Assembly: GCA_012728725.1 (NCBI GenBank)
Contig: JAAYEM010000012.1
Coordinates: forward strand, 45,760 to 109,759
DNA from: Tissierellia bacterium
Lineage (GTDB): Bacteria; Bacillota; Clostridia; Tissierellales; Tepidimicrobiaceae
Length of the DNA stretch: 64,000 nucleotides
Direction of reading: 5' to 3'
The notes under the pieces: model-generated
Databases searched by the model: none
Seen by the model: the letters and a program-made list of their open reading frames with translations, nothing else
What the model was told of the DNA's origin: nothing
Part shown: positions 53,657 to 62,164 of the stretch, in pieces
How the letters are laid out: each line of letters begins with the position of its first letter
Position numbering within the stretch: position 1 is the first letter of the stretch
Program-made: the position numbers and the translations under genes

Positions 53657-54193
53657 ATGATTATTTTAGTAACTGGCGGAGCCCGAAGTGGTAAAAGCAG
53701 CTTTGCAGAGAATATATATAAGGGAAAAAGGGATGTGGTCTACATAGCCACCTCCAGGGTGTGGGACAAGGAGATGGAGGAAAGGATTAAATTACATAGA
53801 GATAGCAGGCCCTCTTACTGGAGGACCTTTGAGGGCAACTATTCATTGACCCAAGCCCTGGGGGAGGAGAAAAATTATCTATTAGATTGTATAACCCTAC
53901 TTACCTCTAATATAATATTTGATATGACGGAAGGTTTGGATTATATTGATCATGATCTACAAAATCAAATAGAAAATAGGATCTATGAGGAGTTATTTTC
54001 TTTAATAGAGGCCATAAAGAATAGGGGATATAATCTGGTCATGGTAACCAATGAGGTGGGTTATTCCATAGTTCCAGACAATAATTTAGGCCGGGTTTTT
54101 AGGGATATTCAGGGAAGGATAAACCAGAGGATGGCAGCCCTATCCCAGGAGGTTTATTTGGTATGCTGCGGGTTACCGGTGAGGATAAAATGA
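53657..54193 (+). CDS. cobU: Adenosylcobinamide kinase / cobinamide-phosphate guanylyltransferase
   Basis: This 178-residue bifunctional enzyme phosphorylates adenosylcobinamide and then attaches GMP from GTP. It has the P-loop VTGGARSGKSSFAE (residues 5-18), the His-containing KLHRDSRPSYW that carries the guanylyl group in CobU, LLDCITLLTSN and TNEVGYSIVPDN. It starts at an ATG after TAGGTGATC; the in-frame upstream codons overlap the promoter. It overlaps cobS by four bases (ATGA). Confidence 0.95.
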   Translation: MIILVTGGARSGKSSFAENIYKGKRDVVYIATSRVWDKEMEERIKLHRDSRPSYWRTFEGNYSLTQALGEEKNYLLDCITLLTSNIIFDMTEGLDYIDHDLQNQIENRIYEELFSLIEAIKNRGYNLVMVTNEVGYSIVPDNNLGRVFRDIQGRINQRMAALSQEVYLVCCGLPVRIK

Positions 54194-54927
54194 TAGATGG
54201 ATTCATACTATCTATTCAATTTTTAACTCGACTACCCATAAGGAAGCCTGTATATTTTAATGATAAAAGTTTGTCTAGGAGTATTCTCTTTTTCCCCTTG
54301 GTAGGCCTTGTAATCGGTGGAATGGGAGGCATCTTTTATTACATATTCCAGCATATAAACGAAAATATAGGAAGTATCTTTGCCCTCCTTTCCATGATAA
54401 TAGTAACGGGAGGCCTCCATTTAGATGGATTATCAGATACCTGTGATGGATTCCTATCCTACAGGGAAAGGGATAGGGTTCTTCAAATAATGAAGGACAG
54501 CCGGATTGGGGCCTTTGGAGTTATGGCAATAGTGCTGGATATTTTATTAAAATACATCCTCATTTTAAGCCTTAAGGGCAATATCCCACTAATATTGGCC
54601 CTATCCTGGAGCAATAGCCGTTTAGTAACAGGCTATTTAATGTCCACTAAAAAAGTTGCAAAAAATGAAGGAATAGGCTATATGTTCTATAAGAGCAAGC
54701 CTCAAAAATACGTCTTAATAGGGGGAATGGGGTATGTAATAATAGTCTTATTGGCAGGCCCTGTATACCTGTTACCTTTACTTTCAACCTTTCTAGTGGG
54801 ACAAGTAATGACTAAAATTACCTATAAGAAAATAGGTGGTTTTACAGGGGATGTATACGGAGCCACCATTGAGTTAGGGGAGATGGCGTCCCTATTAACA
54901 TTTTTGGGGGTGTTAAAGTGGATATAA
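54190..54927 (+). CDS. cobS: Adenosylcobinamide-GDP ribazoletransferase (cobalamin synthase)
   Basis: This 245-residue integral membrane enzyme joins adenosylcobinamide-GDP to alpha-ribazole or its phosphate, the last step of nucleotide loop assembly. The opening segment IQFLTRLPI and the signature GGLHLDGLSDTCDGFLS followed by DSRIGAFGVMAI are diagnostic. It has six to seven membrane helices. The start overlaps the cobU stop, and the stop overlaps the start of cobC, so three genes are tightly coupled. Confidence 0.95.
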   Translation: MIDGFILSIQFLTRLPIRKPVYFNDKSLSRSILFFPLVGLVIGGMGGIFYYIFQHINENIGSIFALLSMIIVTGGLHLDGLSDTCDGFLSYRERDRVLQIMKDSRIGAFGVMAIVLDILLKYILILSLKGNIPLILALSWSNSRLVTGYLMSTKKVAKNEGIGYMFYKSKPQKYVLIGGMGYVIIVLLAGPVYLLPLLSTFLVGQVMTKITYKKIGGFTGDVYGATIELGEMASLLTFLGVLKWI

Positions 54928-55493
54928 TACTAATCCGCCATGGGCAAACGGAGGATAATGTAGGTAGGATATTTAGTACCAAGGATACCAGCTTAACTGC
55001 TGAGGGTAGGGAACAGATTAGAAGGACTAAGACCATACTAGATACCCTATCCTTCGATAGGGTATATGTAAGCCCCTTACTTAGGGCTATCCAGACTATG
55101 GAGATATTAGGATCAAAGGGCCAGGTGGAGGAAAGGATTAGGGAAGTGGATTTTGGCCTATTTGAGGGGAATACCTTAAAGGAAATAGAGAATAAATATC
55201 CCCGACAATTAAAAGAATGGAATGAGGATCTATTAAATTACATTACTCCCCAGGGGGAGAGCATCAAAATGGCCTATGAAAGGGTCACCTCCTTTTTAGA
55301 GGAGATAAGACAACAGGAAGGGGACACAGTTTTAATATGCCATGATGGGGTCATTAAGATTGCCCTGTCCTGGGTATTTGACAATTTGGATTATTTTTTT
55401 AAATTTAAGGTGGACAATGGCAGTATCAGCATAATCTCCATAGACGAATATGGATTTAAATTTATAAAAAAGGTCAATTACACTGTTAAATAG
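54918..55493 (+). CDS. cobC: Histidine phosphatase, probable alpha-ribazole-5'-phosphate phosphatase
   Basis: This 191-residue protein is of the phosphoglycerate mutase-like superfamily, with the phosphorylated His8 in IILIRHGQTEDN, the second Arg in VSPLLRAIQT, and VLICHDGVIKIAL with the second catalytic His. Placement after cobU-cobS supports CobC, which dephosphorylates alpha-ribazole 5'-phosphate or cobalamin 5'-phosphate. Related phosphatases act on other substrates. The start is GTG, overlapping cobS by ten bases. Confidence 0.88.
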   Translation: MDIILIRHGQTEDNVGRIFSTKDTSLTAEGREQIRRTKTILDTLSFDRVYVSPLLRAIQTMEILGSKGQVEERIREVDFGLFEGNTLKEIENKYPRQLKEWNEDLLNYITPQGESIKMAYERVTSFLEEIRQQEGDTVLICHDGVIKIALSWVFDNLDYFFKFKVDNGSISIISIDEYGFKFIKKVNYTVK

Positions 55494-55524
55494 TAGCCTT
55501 GATGGCTGGTAGTCAAAGTTTTAT

Positions 55525-55553
55525 TTGACAATATAAAAATTTCATGATATTTT
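55525..55553 (+). promoter_or_regulatory. Promoter of the btuF riboswitch transcript
   Basis: A perfect TTGACA lies 17 nt before TATTTT, which places transcription start about 15-20 nt ahead of the aptamer. Confidence 0.65.
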
Positions 55554-55574
55554 AAAATAAAAACTGAATACATA

Positions 55575-55736
55575 AAAGTATTAGGTTCCTAATGGATTAA
55601 AAGGGAAACTGGTGCAAATCCAGTACAGCCCCCGCTACTGTAATTGGGTACGAAATCAACTTATACCACTGGGAATATCCTGGGAAGGTGTTGAGAGTAG
55701 GATGATCCATAAGTCAGGAGACCTGCCTAATATTTT
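55575..55736 (+). promoter_or_regulatory. Cobalamin riboswitch of the btuF operon
   Basis: The aptamer is closed by AAGTATTAGG pairing with CCTAATATTT. It contains AAACTGGTGCAAATCCAGTAC, CAGCCCCCGCTACTGTAA and the B12 box AGTCAGGAGACCTGCC, the hallmarks of the AdoCbl riboswitch. High coenzyme levels should favour the terminator hairpins that follow, reducing expression of corrinoid import and synthesis genes. Confidence 0.96.
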
Positions 55737-55742
55737 TGGTGA

Positions 55743-55775
55743 CTAGCCTTCGGTGGGAAGGATAGGCTAATTTTT
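55743..55775 (+). terminator. First hairpin of the btuF expression platform
   Basis: TAGCC pairs with GGCTA with extra CTT/AAG pairing, and TTTTT follows. It lies immediately after the aptamer and is probably the proximal regulatory stem. Confidence 0.5.
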
Positions 55776-55797
55776 GTGTAGTTTTACATATATTGCC

Positions 55798-55829
55798 AAG
55801 GCCCTACCTCTTGAAGGTGGGGCCTTTTT
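55798..55829 (+). terminator. Strong terminator of the btuF expression platform
   Basis: AAGGCCCTACCT pairs over 12 positions (one G-T) with AGGTGGGGCCTT around a 5-nt loop and runs into TTTTT. It lies 44 nt before btuF, as expected for transcription attenuation. Confidence 0.9.
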
Positions 55830-55872
55830 AATTGCACTAATGGATCAAAATTAAAAGAAAAGGAGAGATAGA

Positions 55873-57078
55873 ATGGCTAGAATCAGTAATTTAACAAAAG
55901 TAATCTTACTTATTTTGGTATTATCCTTGCTTTTAACGGCTTGTAAGGGACCAGAAAAGGAGGAAGCAGCTGGGTCAGAAGAAAGTGAAAAGCAAGAAGT
56001 TATAGAGGAAAAGATAGATGAAGATACGGGTTTGGTCCATGTTGGACAAATGGAGTTAAAGTATGCAGAATCCTTTTCTGTAGACTATTATGAGGGTGGA
56101 TACAAGATAATAACCGATTGGAATGGCAGAAGGACCCTATTGGTGCCAGAAGGCAGGGAAGTGCCTGAATTAAAATCTGATGATATAGATGTAGTTCATT
56201 TGCCCATAGAGTCAGTAGGGGTATTTGCCACAACTGCAGCGGCAGAATTAAGGCCTTTAGGGCTTTTGGACAAAATAGTGCTAGTTACCACCGAGATAGA
56301 TGACTGGTATATTCCAGAGATAAAGGAAGGGATGGAGGAAGGAAGGATTACATATGTAGGGAAAAACAATGCTCCCGACTATGAACTTATAGAAGCCATA
56401 AATCCTGATCTGGTATTGATAACTACAGGAACAGGCCATGGGACAGATGAGGTGGCTGCAAAGTTTGACGAAATGGGCATTAAATGGATATCCCGTGGTA
56501 GCCAAAGGGAATCAGATCCTAGAGGTAGATTGGAATGGATAAAGTTTATAGGGGCCCTATTTGATAAAGAGGAAGAAGCTGAAGAATTCTATAATGCTCA
56601 GTTAGCAAGGATTGAGGCAGTAGAGGAAAAGGTTGCCAGCATGGAGGAAGGGGAAAGGGAAAAATTTGTATCCTTTTTCTTCCTTAAGGATATCTACTAT
56701 GTGAGAAATAAAGGGGATTATGAGGTGAAGATGGTAGAATTAGCCGGTGGGGACTATATTTTAAGTGACTTAAATCCAGATAAAGACGGTAACAGCAAAT
56801 TGAATGCTGAAGAGCTATATAAGGGCATAGAAGATGTAGATATAATATTCTATAACAATAGACTTGGTAGAAGCGTTCAAAGTATAGAGGATTTAATAGC
56901 TACTGCTGAATACTTTGCAGATGTAAAGGCGGTAAAGGAAGGAAGGGTCTGGGGATACAAGCCCCATTATTTCCAAAATGCTGACTGTGTGGCGGATATA
57001 ATTGAAGACCTATACACCATATTTACTACTCCCCAGGGAGAGATTACTGAAACGGAATACTTCTTCCTAATGGATTAA
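55873..57078 (+). CDS. btuF: Corrinoid ABC transporter substrate-binding lipoprotein
   Basis: This 401-residue lipoprotein has a signal peptide with lipobox LLTAC (about 20-24), a Glu/Lys-rich spacer and a type III periplasmic-binding fold (LRPLGLLDKIVLVTTEIDDW, AINPDLVLITTGTGHGTDEV). The fold is shared with iron-siderophore binders. The cobalamin riboswitch upstream and the biosynthesis genes downstream argue for cobalamin or cobinamide as ligand. Only the riboswitch context separates these possibilities. The ATG follows AAAGGAGAG. Confidence 0.85.
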   Translation: MARISNLTKVILLILVLSLLLTACKGPEKEEAAGSEESEKQEVIEEKIDEDTGLVHVGQMELKYAESFSVDYYEGGYKIITDWNGRRTLLVPEGREVPELKSDDIDVVHLPIESVGVFATTAAAELRPLGLLDKIVLVTTEIDDWYIPEIKEGMEEGRITYVGKNNAPDYELIEAINPDLVLITTGTGHGTDEVAAKFDEMGIKWISRGSQRESDPRGRLEWIKFIGALFDKEEEAEEFYNAQLARIEAVEEKVASMEEGEREKFVSFFFLKDIYYVRNKGDYEVKMVELAGGDYILSDLNPDKDGNSKLNAEELYKGIEDVDIIFYNNRLGRSVQSIEDLIATAEYFADVKAVKEGRVWGYKPHYFQNADCVADIIEDLYTIFTTPQGEITETEYFFLMD

Positions 57079-57115
57079 ACTATAGCTGACAAGAAAGATA
57101 GAACGAGGAGATATT

Positions 57116-58132
57116 ATGAAGAGGAATAAAAGGGCTATTGTCATATTAGTAGCTTTGGTAGTATTTTTAATATTATCCATTGTAATAAATCTGGTTTCTG
57201 GTTCTATAGATTTCACCCTAAGGGATCTGGTGGATATTATTCTCCAAAATAGGGACCTATCCACCCTAGAATATAACATCCTGTACAAGATTAGGCTCCC
57301 CAGGATAGTAAGCAGCCTATTGTTTGGAGGGGCCTTAGGCCTTTCAGGCTTTTTACTCCAGACCTTCTTTAAAAACCCCATAGTAGGCCCTTATGTCCTT
57401 GGGGTCTCTTCTGGGGCAAGGTTTTTTGTTGGAATATTTATACTGACAAATTTAACTTTAGAGATATTTGATGCAGGGATTCTGAGCATATTTATAGCTT
57501 CTTTTGTGGGGAGCCTATTGGCCATGGCCTTGGTATTGATATTTGCAAGAAAGGTAGAAAACATCTCCACCCTGGTAGTAGTGGGAATCATGATTGGCTA
57601 CATAGCATCAGCGGGGACCAATCTAATGATTACCTTTGCAGAGCAGGAAAAGATAGCCCACCTTACCATCTGGTCCATGGGGAGCTTTTCAGGAATAAGC
57701 TGGGATATGATAAGCTTTTCCCTCATAATCATAGTCCCTACGGTTTTACTGACCTTTTTACTATCAAAACCTTTGGAAGGATATTTATTGGGGGAAGGCT
57801 ATGCCAAGAGCATGGGGATCAATATTAAGGCCTTTAGGATAATATTGATAACCCTATCCAGCCTACTTTCTGCCTGTGTTACTGCCTTTGCTGGTCCTAT
57901 TTCCTTTGTTGGGATTGCAGTCCCCCATTTAACCAGACTGATGATGAGGACTTCCAAGCCTAAGGTCCTTATCCCAGGGATATTTCTATTAGGGTCTAGC
58001 TTCTGCTTGTTATCAGATTATTTTGCTAGAACCATATTCTCCCCTATAGAGTTAAGTATCAGCACCGTAACCTCCTTTATAGGAGCCCCTATAGTTATTT
58101 ATATGATGATAAATAGGAGGAGAGGCCTATGA
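57116..58132 (+). CDS. btuC: Corrinoid ABC transporter permease (FecCD family)
   Basis: This 338-residue permease has about ten membrane helices: YKIRLPRIVSSLLFGGALGLSGFLLQ at the start of the core, NPIVGPYVLGVSSGARFFVG, AFAGPISFVGIAVPHLTRL near the coupling helix, and PIELSISTVTSFIGAPIVIY at the end. This is the BtuC/FhuB-type importer subunit. Its stop overlaps the btuD ATG (ATGA). Substrate assignment rests on the riboswitch and neighbours. Confidence 0.9.
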   Translation: MKRNKRAIVILVALVVFLILSIVINLVSGSIDFTLRDLVDIILQNRDLSTLEYNILYKIRLPRIVSSLLFGGALGLSGFLLQTFFKNPIVGPYVLGVSSGARFFVGIFILTNLTLEIFDAGILSIFIASFVGSLLAMALVLIFARKVENISTLVVVGIMIGYIASAGTNLMITFAEQEKIAHLTIWSMGSFSGISWDMISFSLIIIVPTVLLTFLLSKPLEGYLLGEGYAKSMGINIKAFRIILITLSSLLSACVTAFAGPISFVGIAVPHLTRLMMRTSKPKVLIPGIFLLGSSFCLLSDYFARTIFSPIELSISTVTSFIGAPIVIYMMINRRRGL

Positions 58133-59304
58133 GATTTTTTGCCACAAAGGATTTAAAAGTTGGATACGGCCAGAGGATAGTAGTTGATGATATCAATATA
58201 GATTTAAACAGGGGGGAGATATTCTGCCTTTTGGGTCCCAATGGCTGTGGCAAGTCTACCATATTGAAGACCATAATAGACCGGATAAAAAGGATCCAGG
58301 GTTCCATAACCCTATTGGGCAAGGACCTAAACAGCCTGTCCATCAAGGATAGGGCTAAGGAGATGTCCATAGTATTAACGGAAAGAATTGCTCCTGACAT
58401 GATGACCGCCGAAGAAGTAGTGGCAACGGGAAGATACCCTTATACCAATTATTTTGGCAAATTGACTAAAAGGGATTGGCAGCTTATAAATGAGGCCATA
58501 GATATAGTGGATGGTCAAGCTTTAAGGGACAAGGAGTTTAAATCATTAAGTGATGGAGAAAAACAAAGGATCATGATAGCAAGGGCCATATGCCAGGAGG
58601 GGGACATAATGGTACTAGATGAGCCTACATCCTATTTAGATATTAGGTTTAAGGTGGACCTATTAAACATATTAACAAAACTGTCCCTAAATAAGAAAAA
58701 GACCATAATTATGTCCCTCCATGAGATAGATTTAGTGCCTAAGATTGCCGATAAGGTAATGCTGATAAAGGATGGTCATATATACAGTTATGGAGCTCCG
58801 GAAGATGTAATAAGTGATGAGGCCATAAGGGAAGTATATGGACTAAATGGAGGCTCCTTCAATACCACCATAGGCAGTGTGGAACTGCCAAAGCTGGCAA
58901 AAAAGCCAAAGGTATTTGTACTAGGTGGAGGTGGCAGGGCTACTAAAATATACAGGGCCTTAAACAAAAAAGGTATAGGATTTTATAGTGGAATATTATT
59001 TAAAAATGATATAGATTACTATACATCTAAAAGCCTTGCCTGGGATACGGTAGCAGAAGAGGGTTTTGTAGATATAGGGCCTGAAAGGATAGATAGGGCC
59101 AAGGAGTATATAAATAATTGCCAGATCCTTATAGATTCTGGAGTCAGTTTAGAAGGGATTAATAGGGGCAATTATGAACTACTTGGTTTTGCATCCCAAG
59201 TGGGGGTAAACATCCTATCCCTAAGAGAGGAGGAAATGGATTTCAATATGATAAGGCATCCTTCCATATCATCCCTATTAGCCCAATTGGTAGATATTAT
59301 TTAA
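58129..59304 (+). CDS. btuD: Corrinoid ABC transporter ATPase with C-terminal extension
   Basis: This 391-residue protein has its ABC domain at residues 1-245: Walker A LLGPNGCGKSTIL (35-47), signature LSDGEKQR (140-147, Asp for the usual Gly), Walker B MVLDEPTSYLD and H-loop MSLHEID. Residues 256-391 are an extra domain that ordinary BtuD lacks. It begins with a beta strand and glycine-rich turn, KVFVLGGGGRATKIY, and looks like a small nucleotide-binding Rossmann-type module. Its role is unknown. Confidence 0.88.
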   Translation: MRFFATKDLKVGYGQRIVVDDINIDLNRGEIFCLLGPNGCGKSTILKTIIDRIKRIQGSITLLGKDLNSLSIKDRAKEMSIVLTERIAPDMMTAEEVVATGRYPYTNYFGKLTKRDWQLINEAIDIVDGQALRDKEFKSLSDGEKQRIMIARAICQEGDIMVLDEPTSYLDIRFKVDLLNILTKLSLNKKKTIIMSLHEIDLVPKIADKVMLIKDGHIYSYGAPEDVISDEAIREVYGLNGGSFNTTIGSVELPKLAKKPKVFVLGGGGRATKIYRALNKKGIGFYSGILFKNDIDYYTSKSLAWDTVAEEGFVDIGPERIDRAKEYINNCQILIDSGVSLEGINRGNYELLGFASQVGVNILSLREEEMDFNMIRHPSISSLLAQLVDII

Positions 59305-59319
59305 AAATGGAGGTATAAA

Positions 59320-60165
59320 ATGGCAAACATTATGATTCAAGGCACCACATCCTCAGCGGGGAAATCCTTTATATGTACTGGCCTGTGTAGGATATTTAAG
59401 GAAGATGGATTTAGGGTTGCACCCTTTAAATCCCAGAACATGTCTTCTAAATACTATGAAACGGAAGAGGGATACAAGATGAGCACTGCCCAGGCCTTGC
59501 AGGCTAAAGCGGCGGGTATAAAACCAAGCCCTAATATGAATCCCATCCTTTTAATACCCAGATCTGATAAGGGTAGTGATGTAATAATTAAGGGGAAACT
59601 ATATAAGAGGATGGAGGCTTTGGAGTATTTTCATTATAAAAATGGATTAAAGCCCATGATTAGAGAAAGCTATAAGCAATTAGAAGAAGAATACCATATT
59701 GTAGTGTTAGAAGGGGCAGGCAGCCCTGCAGAGATCAATCTAAAGGAAAATGACATAGTAAACATGGGGATGGCAGAAATGGCTGATGCTCCAGTGCTTT
59801 TGGTGGCAGATATAGACAGGGGAGGGGTATTTGCATCCCTTTATGGTACCGTTATGCTATTGGAAGAAGGGGAAAGTAAAAGGATCAAGGGGCTTATAAT
59901 AAACAAATTTAGGGGGGACAAAAGGCTATTAGATCCAGGCATTGAAATGATAGAGGAATTACTAAATATACCTGTAGTAGGCACTATTCCCTTTACTCCA
60001 TTAGAATTGCTAGATGAGGATTCCTTGGTAGACTATGAAAAAAATTGTAATCTCTATCCCCAGAGGGAAGAAGAGATGGAAGAAGAATTCAATAAACTAT
60101 CAAAATTGTTAAGGGAAAATCTAGACATGGACTACATATATTCCCTATTAAAGCTTGATAGGTGA
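59320..60165 (+). CDS. cbiP: Cobyric acid synthase lacking the glutaminase domain
   Basis: Cobyric acid synthase (CbiP/CobQ) amidates four side chains of adenosylcobyrinate a,c-diamide. Family members are near 500 residues; this one has 281. The ATP-dependent synthetase domain is complete: [75 protein letters not shown] and [14 protein letters not shown]. The roughly 220-residue class I glutaminase domain that should follow is absent. The frame passes straight to a tail resembling the usual CobQ C-terminus ([20 protein letters not shown]). There is no sign of a frameshift: coding runs cleanly to TGA and cbiB follows. It probably uses ammonia, free or supplied by another protein. Confidence 0.9.
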   Translation: MANIMIQGTTSSAGKSFICTGLCRIFKEDGFRVAPFKSQNMSSKYYETEEGYKMSTAQALQAKAAGIKPSPNMNPILLIPRSDKGSDVIIKGKLYKRMEALEYFHYKNGLKPMIRESYKQLEEEYHIVVLEGAGSPAEINLKENDIVNMGMAEMADAPVLLVADIDRGGVFASLYGTVMLLEEGESKRIKGLIINKFRGDKRLLDPGIEMIEELLNIPVVGTIPFTPLELLDEDSLVDYEKNCNLYPQREEEMEEEFNKLSKLLRENLDMDYIYSLLKLDR

Positions 60166-60172
60166 GGATATG

Positions 60173-61096
60173 ATGAACATATTAGTAGCAGCCATAATGG
60201 ATTTAATAATAGGAGATCCCTACACTTTCCCCCATCCGGTAAAGCTTATGGGAAGCTTAATAAATTTTGAGGAAAGGCTGGCAAGAAGGATTACCAAATC
60301 CAGTAAGGGTCTAAGATTGGCTGGATTATTAATAGGAGTATCAAACATAATTATAGCCTTTATGCTACCCTATCTATTATTAATAAATATCAGGGAGTAT
60401 AAGCTAGTATACTACATCATAAATATATACCTCATATATACCTGTATTGCAGCCAGGTGTTTAGATAAGGAGGCTATGAAGGTATATAAGGCACTGGATG
60501 AGGGAATAGAGAGGGCCAGGCACCAGCTTTCCTATATAGTGGGCCGGGATACCAAAAATCTTAGCCAGGAGGAAATCATAAAGGCTACTGTAGAGACTGT
60601 AGGGGAAAACACCTCCGATGGGGTAATTGCCCCTCTACTTTACATAATGCTAATGGGAGCCCCTGGAGGTCTCATGTACAAGATGGTAAATACCATGGAT
60701 TCTATGCTAGGCTATAAAAATGAAAAATACATGGATTTAGGCTTTTTCCCAGCCAAGATTGACGATGTATTTAACTTTATTCCCGCCAGAATCACTGGAG
60801 TCTTAATGTGCATATCCTCCCTATTTAGGTTTGATGTGAAAGAAGGATTAAGAATAATGATAAGGGACAGGAAAAATCATAAGAGTCCTAATGCAGCCTA
60901 TCCAGAAGGGGCGGTGGCAGGACTTTTGAATATTCAATTAGGTGGTGTAAGCTCATATTTTGGTAAAGTAGTGGAAAAGCCAACTATAGGTGATAGGAGT
61001 AGGGCTATCTGTAGGGAGGATATTAAAAGGACCATAGAGATAATGTATAGGGCAGAAATATTATTACTTATATTATATGGACTAATTTATATTTAA
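60173..61096 (+). CDS. cbiB: Adenosylcobinamide-phosphate synthase
   Basis: This 307-residue integral membrane enzyme attaches aminopropanol (phosphate) to cobyric acid. Diagnostic segments are LIIGDPYTFPHPVKLMG at the N-terminus, RDTKNLSQEEIIKATVETVGENTSDGVIAPLLY, MVNTMDSMLGYKNEKY and SPNAAYPEGAVAGLL. About five hydrophobic helices are visible. Of two adjacent ATG codons I chose the one five bases from GGTGAGG. It pairs functionally with CobD encoded 15 nt downstream, which makes the aminopropanol phosphate. Confidence 0.94.
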   Translation: MNILVAAIMDLIIGDPYTFPHPVKLMGSLINFEERLARRITKSSKGLRLAGLLIGVSNIIIAFMLPYLLLINIREYKLVYYIINIYLIYTCIAARCLDKEAMKVYKALDEGIERARHQLSYIVGRDTKNLSQEEIIKATVETVGENTSDGVIAPLLYIMLMGAPGGLMYKMVNTMDSMLGYKNEKYMDLGFFPAKIDDVFNFIPARITGVLMCISSLFRFDVKEGLRIMIRDRKNHKSPNAAYPEGAVAGLLNIQLGGVSSYFGKVVEKPTIGDRSRAICREDIKRTIEIMYRAEILLLILYGLIYI

Positions 61097-61111
61097 TAGG
61101 TAGGTGAAAAT

Positions 61112-62164
61112 ATGAGACATGGTGGAGATTTAATTAGCTATGAAAAGTATTATGATGGAGAATTGATAGACTTTAGCAGCAATATAAATCCTTTAGGCCT
61201 TCCAGATGGGCTTAAGGAGGAACTAATAGACAGTTTCCCCCATATGACCAGCTATCCAGATATAAAATACAGGCATCTTAAATTTAGTATATCCCAATAT
61301 CTAAAGTGTGAACCGGACAATGTAATAGTTGGCAATGGGGCAGTGGATATAATAAACAATTTTATCCTTATGTTTCCTAGAATAATAGTTGTATTACCTT
61401 CCTTTTCCGAATATGAGGAAAGGGCTTTAATATATGATAAGGAGATAGTTAGATTAAGGTATAAAGATGATTTTACCCTGGATATAGGCTCTATAGAAAA
61501 AAGTATAGATCCTAATAGTTTGCTTATTCTGGGAAATCCCAATAATCCAACGGGATTGAGAATTGATAAGGAGACTCTAATAAATATATACCAAATAGTT
61601 AGGGAAAAGGGGGGCTATCTACTACTGGATGAGGCCTTTTATGAATTCTGTCCCAAAGATTATGATAGTACCCAATTGTTTGGGAAGGAGGATTTCAAAA
61701 ATGTAGGAATTATAAGGGCCGCCACTAAATTCTTTGCCCTGCCTGGTATCCGATTAGGCTATGGCTGTGTATCAAGGGATATGGCAGAAAGGTATGGAAA
61801 AGTGGAACTACCCTGGAGTGTAAACTCCCTGGCAGATAGGGCAGGGAGATATATTTTTGAATGTAAGGACTATATAAGGGACAGCCAGGCCTATATAGAA
61901 GGGGAAAGGGAATTTTTATTAAAGGAGTTAAATGAAATAAAAGGGATAAGGCCCTTCCCAACCCATACCAATTATATCCTAATAAAGCTATTAAAGTGGA
62001 AGGAAGACTATGTATTCCATTTCTTCCTTAAAAGGGGACTGCTGATTAGAAAGTGTTCCAGCTTTAGTGGAATGGATGATACTTATATTAGGGTAGCCAT
62101 AAAGGACAGGGAGAATAATTTAAAACTGATACAAGTATTCAAGGAATTGGAGAGATCTATATGA
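61112..62164 (+). CDS. cobD: Threonine-phosphate decarboxylase
   Basis: This 350-residue PLP enzyme of the aspartate aminotransferase fold is closest in type to histidinol-phosphate aminotransferase. It begins with MRHGGDLISYE and IDFSSNINPLGLP, the CobD-like opening, then ILGNPNNPTGL, LLDEAFYEF and the PLP lysine Lys206 in AATKFFALPGIRLGYG. It decarboxylates threonine phosphate to aminopropanol phosphate for CbiB. Context inside the cob cluster decides against a histidine role. Its TGA overlaps the cbiA ATG. Confidence 0.92.
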   Translation: MRHGGDLISYEKYYDGELIDFSSNINPLGLPDGLKEELIDSFPHMTSYPDIKYRHLKFSISQYLKCEPDNVIVGNGAVDIINNFILMFPRIIVVLPSFSEYEERALIYDKEIVRLRYKDDFTLDIGSIEKSIDPNSLLILGNPNNPTGLRIDKETLINIYQIVREKGGYLLLDEAFYEFCPKDYDSTQLFGKEDFKNVGIIRAATKFFALPGIRLGYGCVSRDMAERYGKVELPWSVNSLADRAGRYIFECKDYIRDSQAYIEGEREFLLKELNEIKGIRPFPTHTNYILIKLLKWKEDYVFHFFLKRGLLIRKCSSFSGMDDTYIRVAIKDRENNLKLIQVFKELERSI

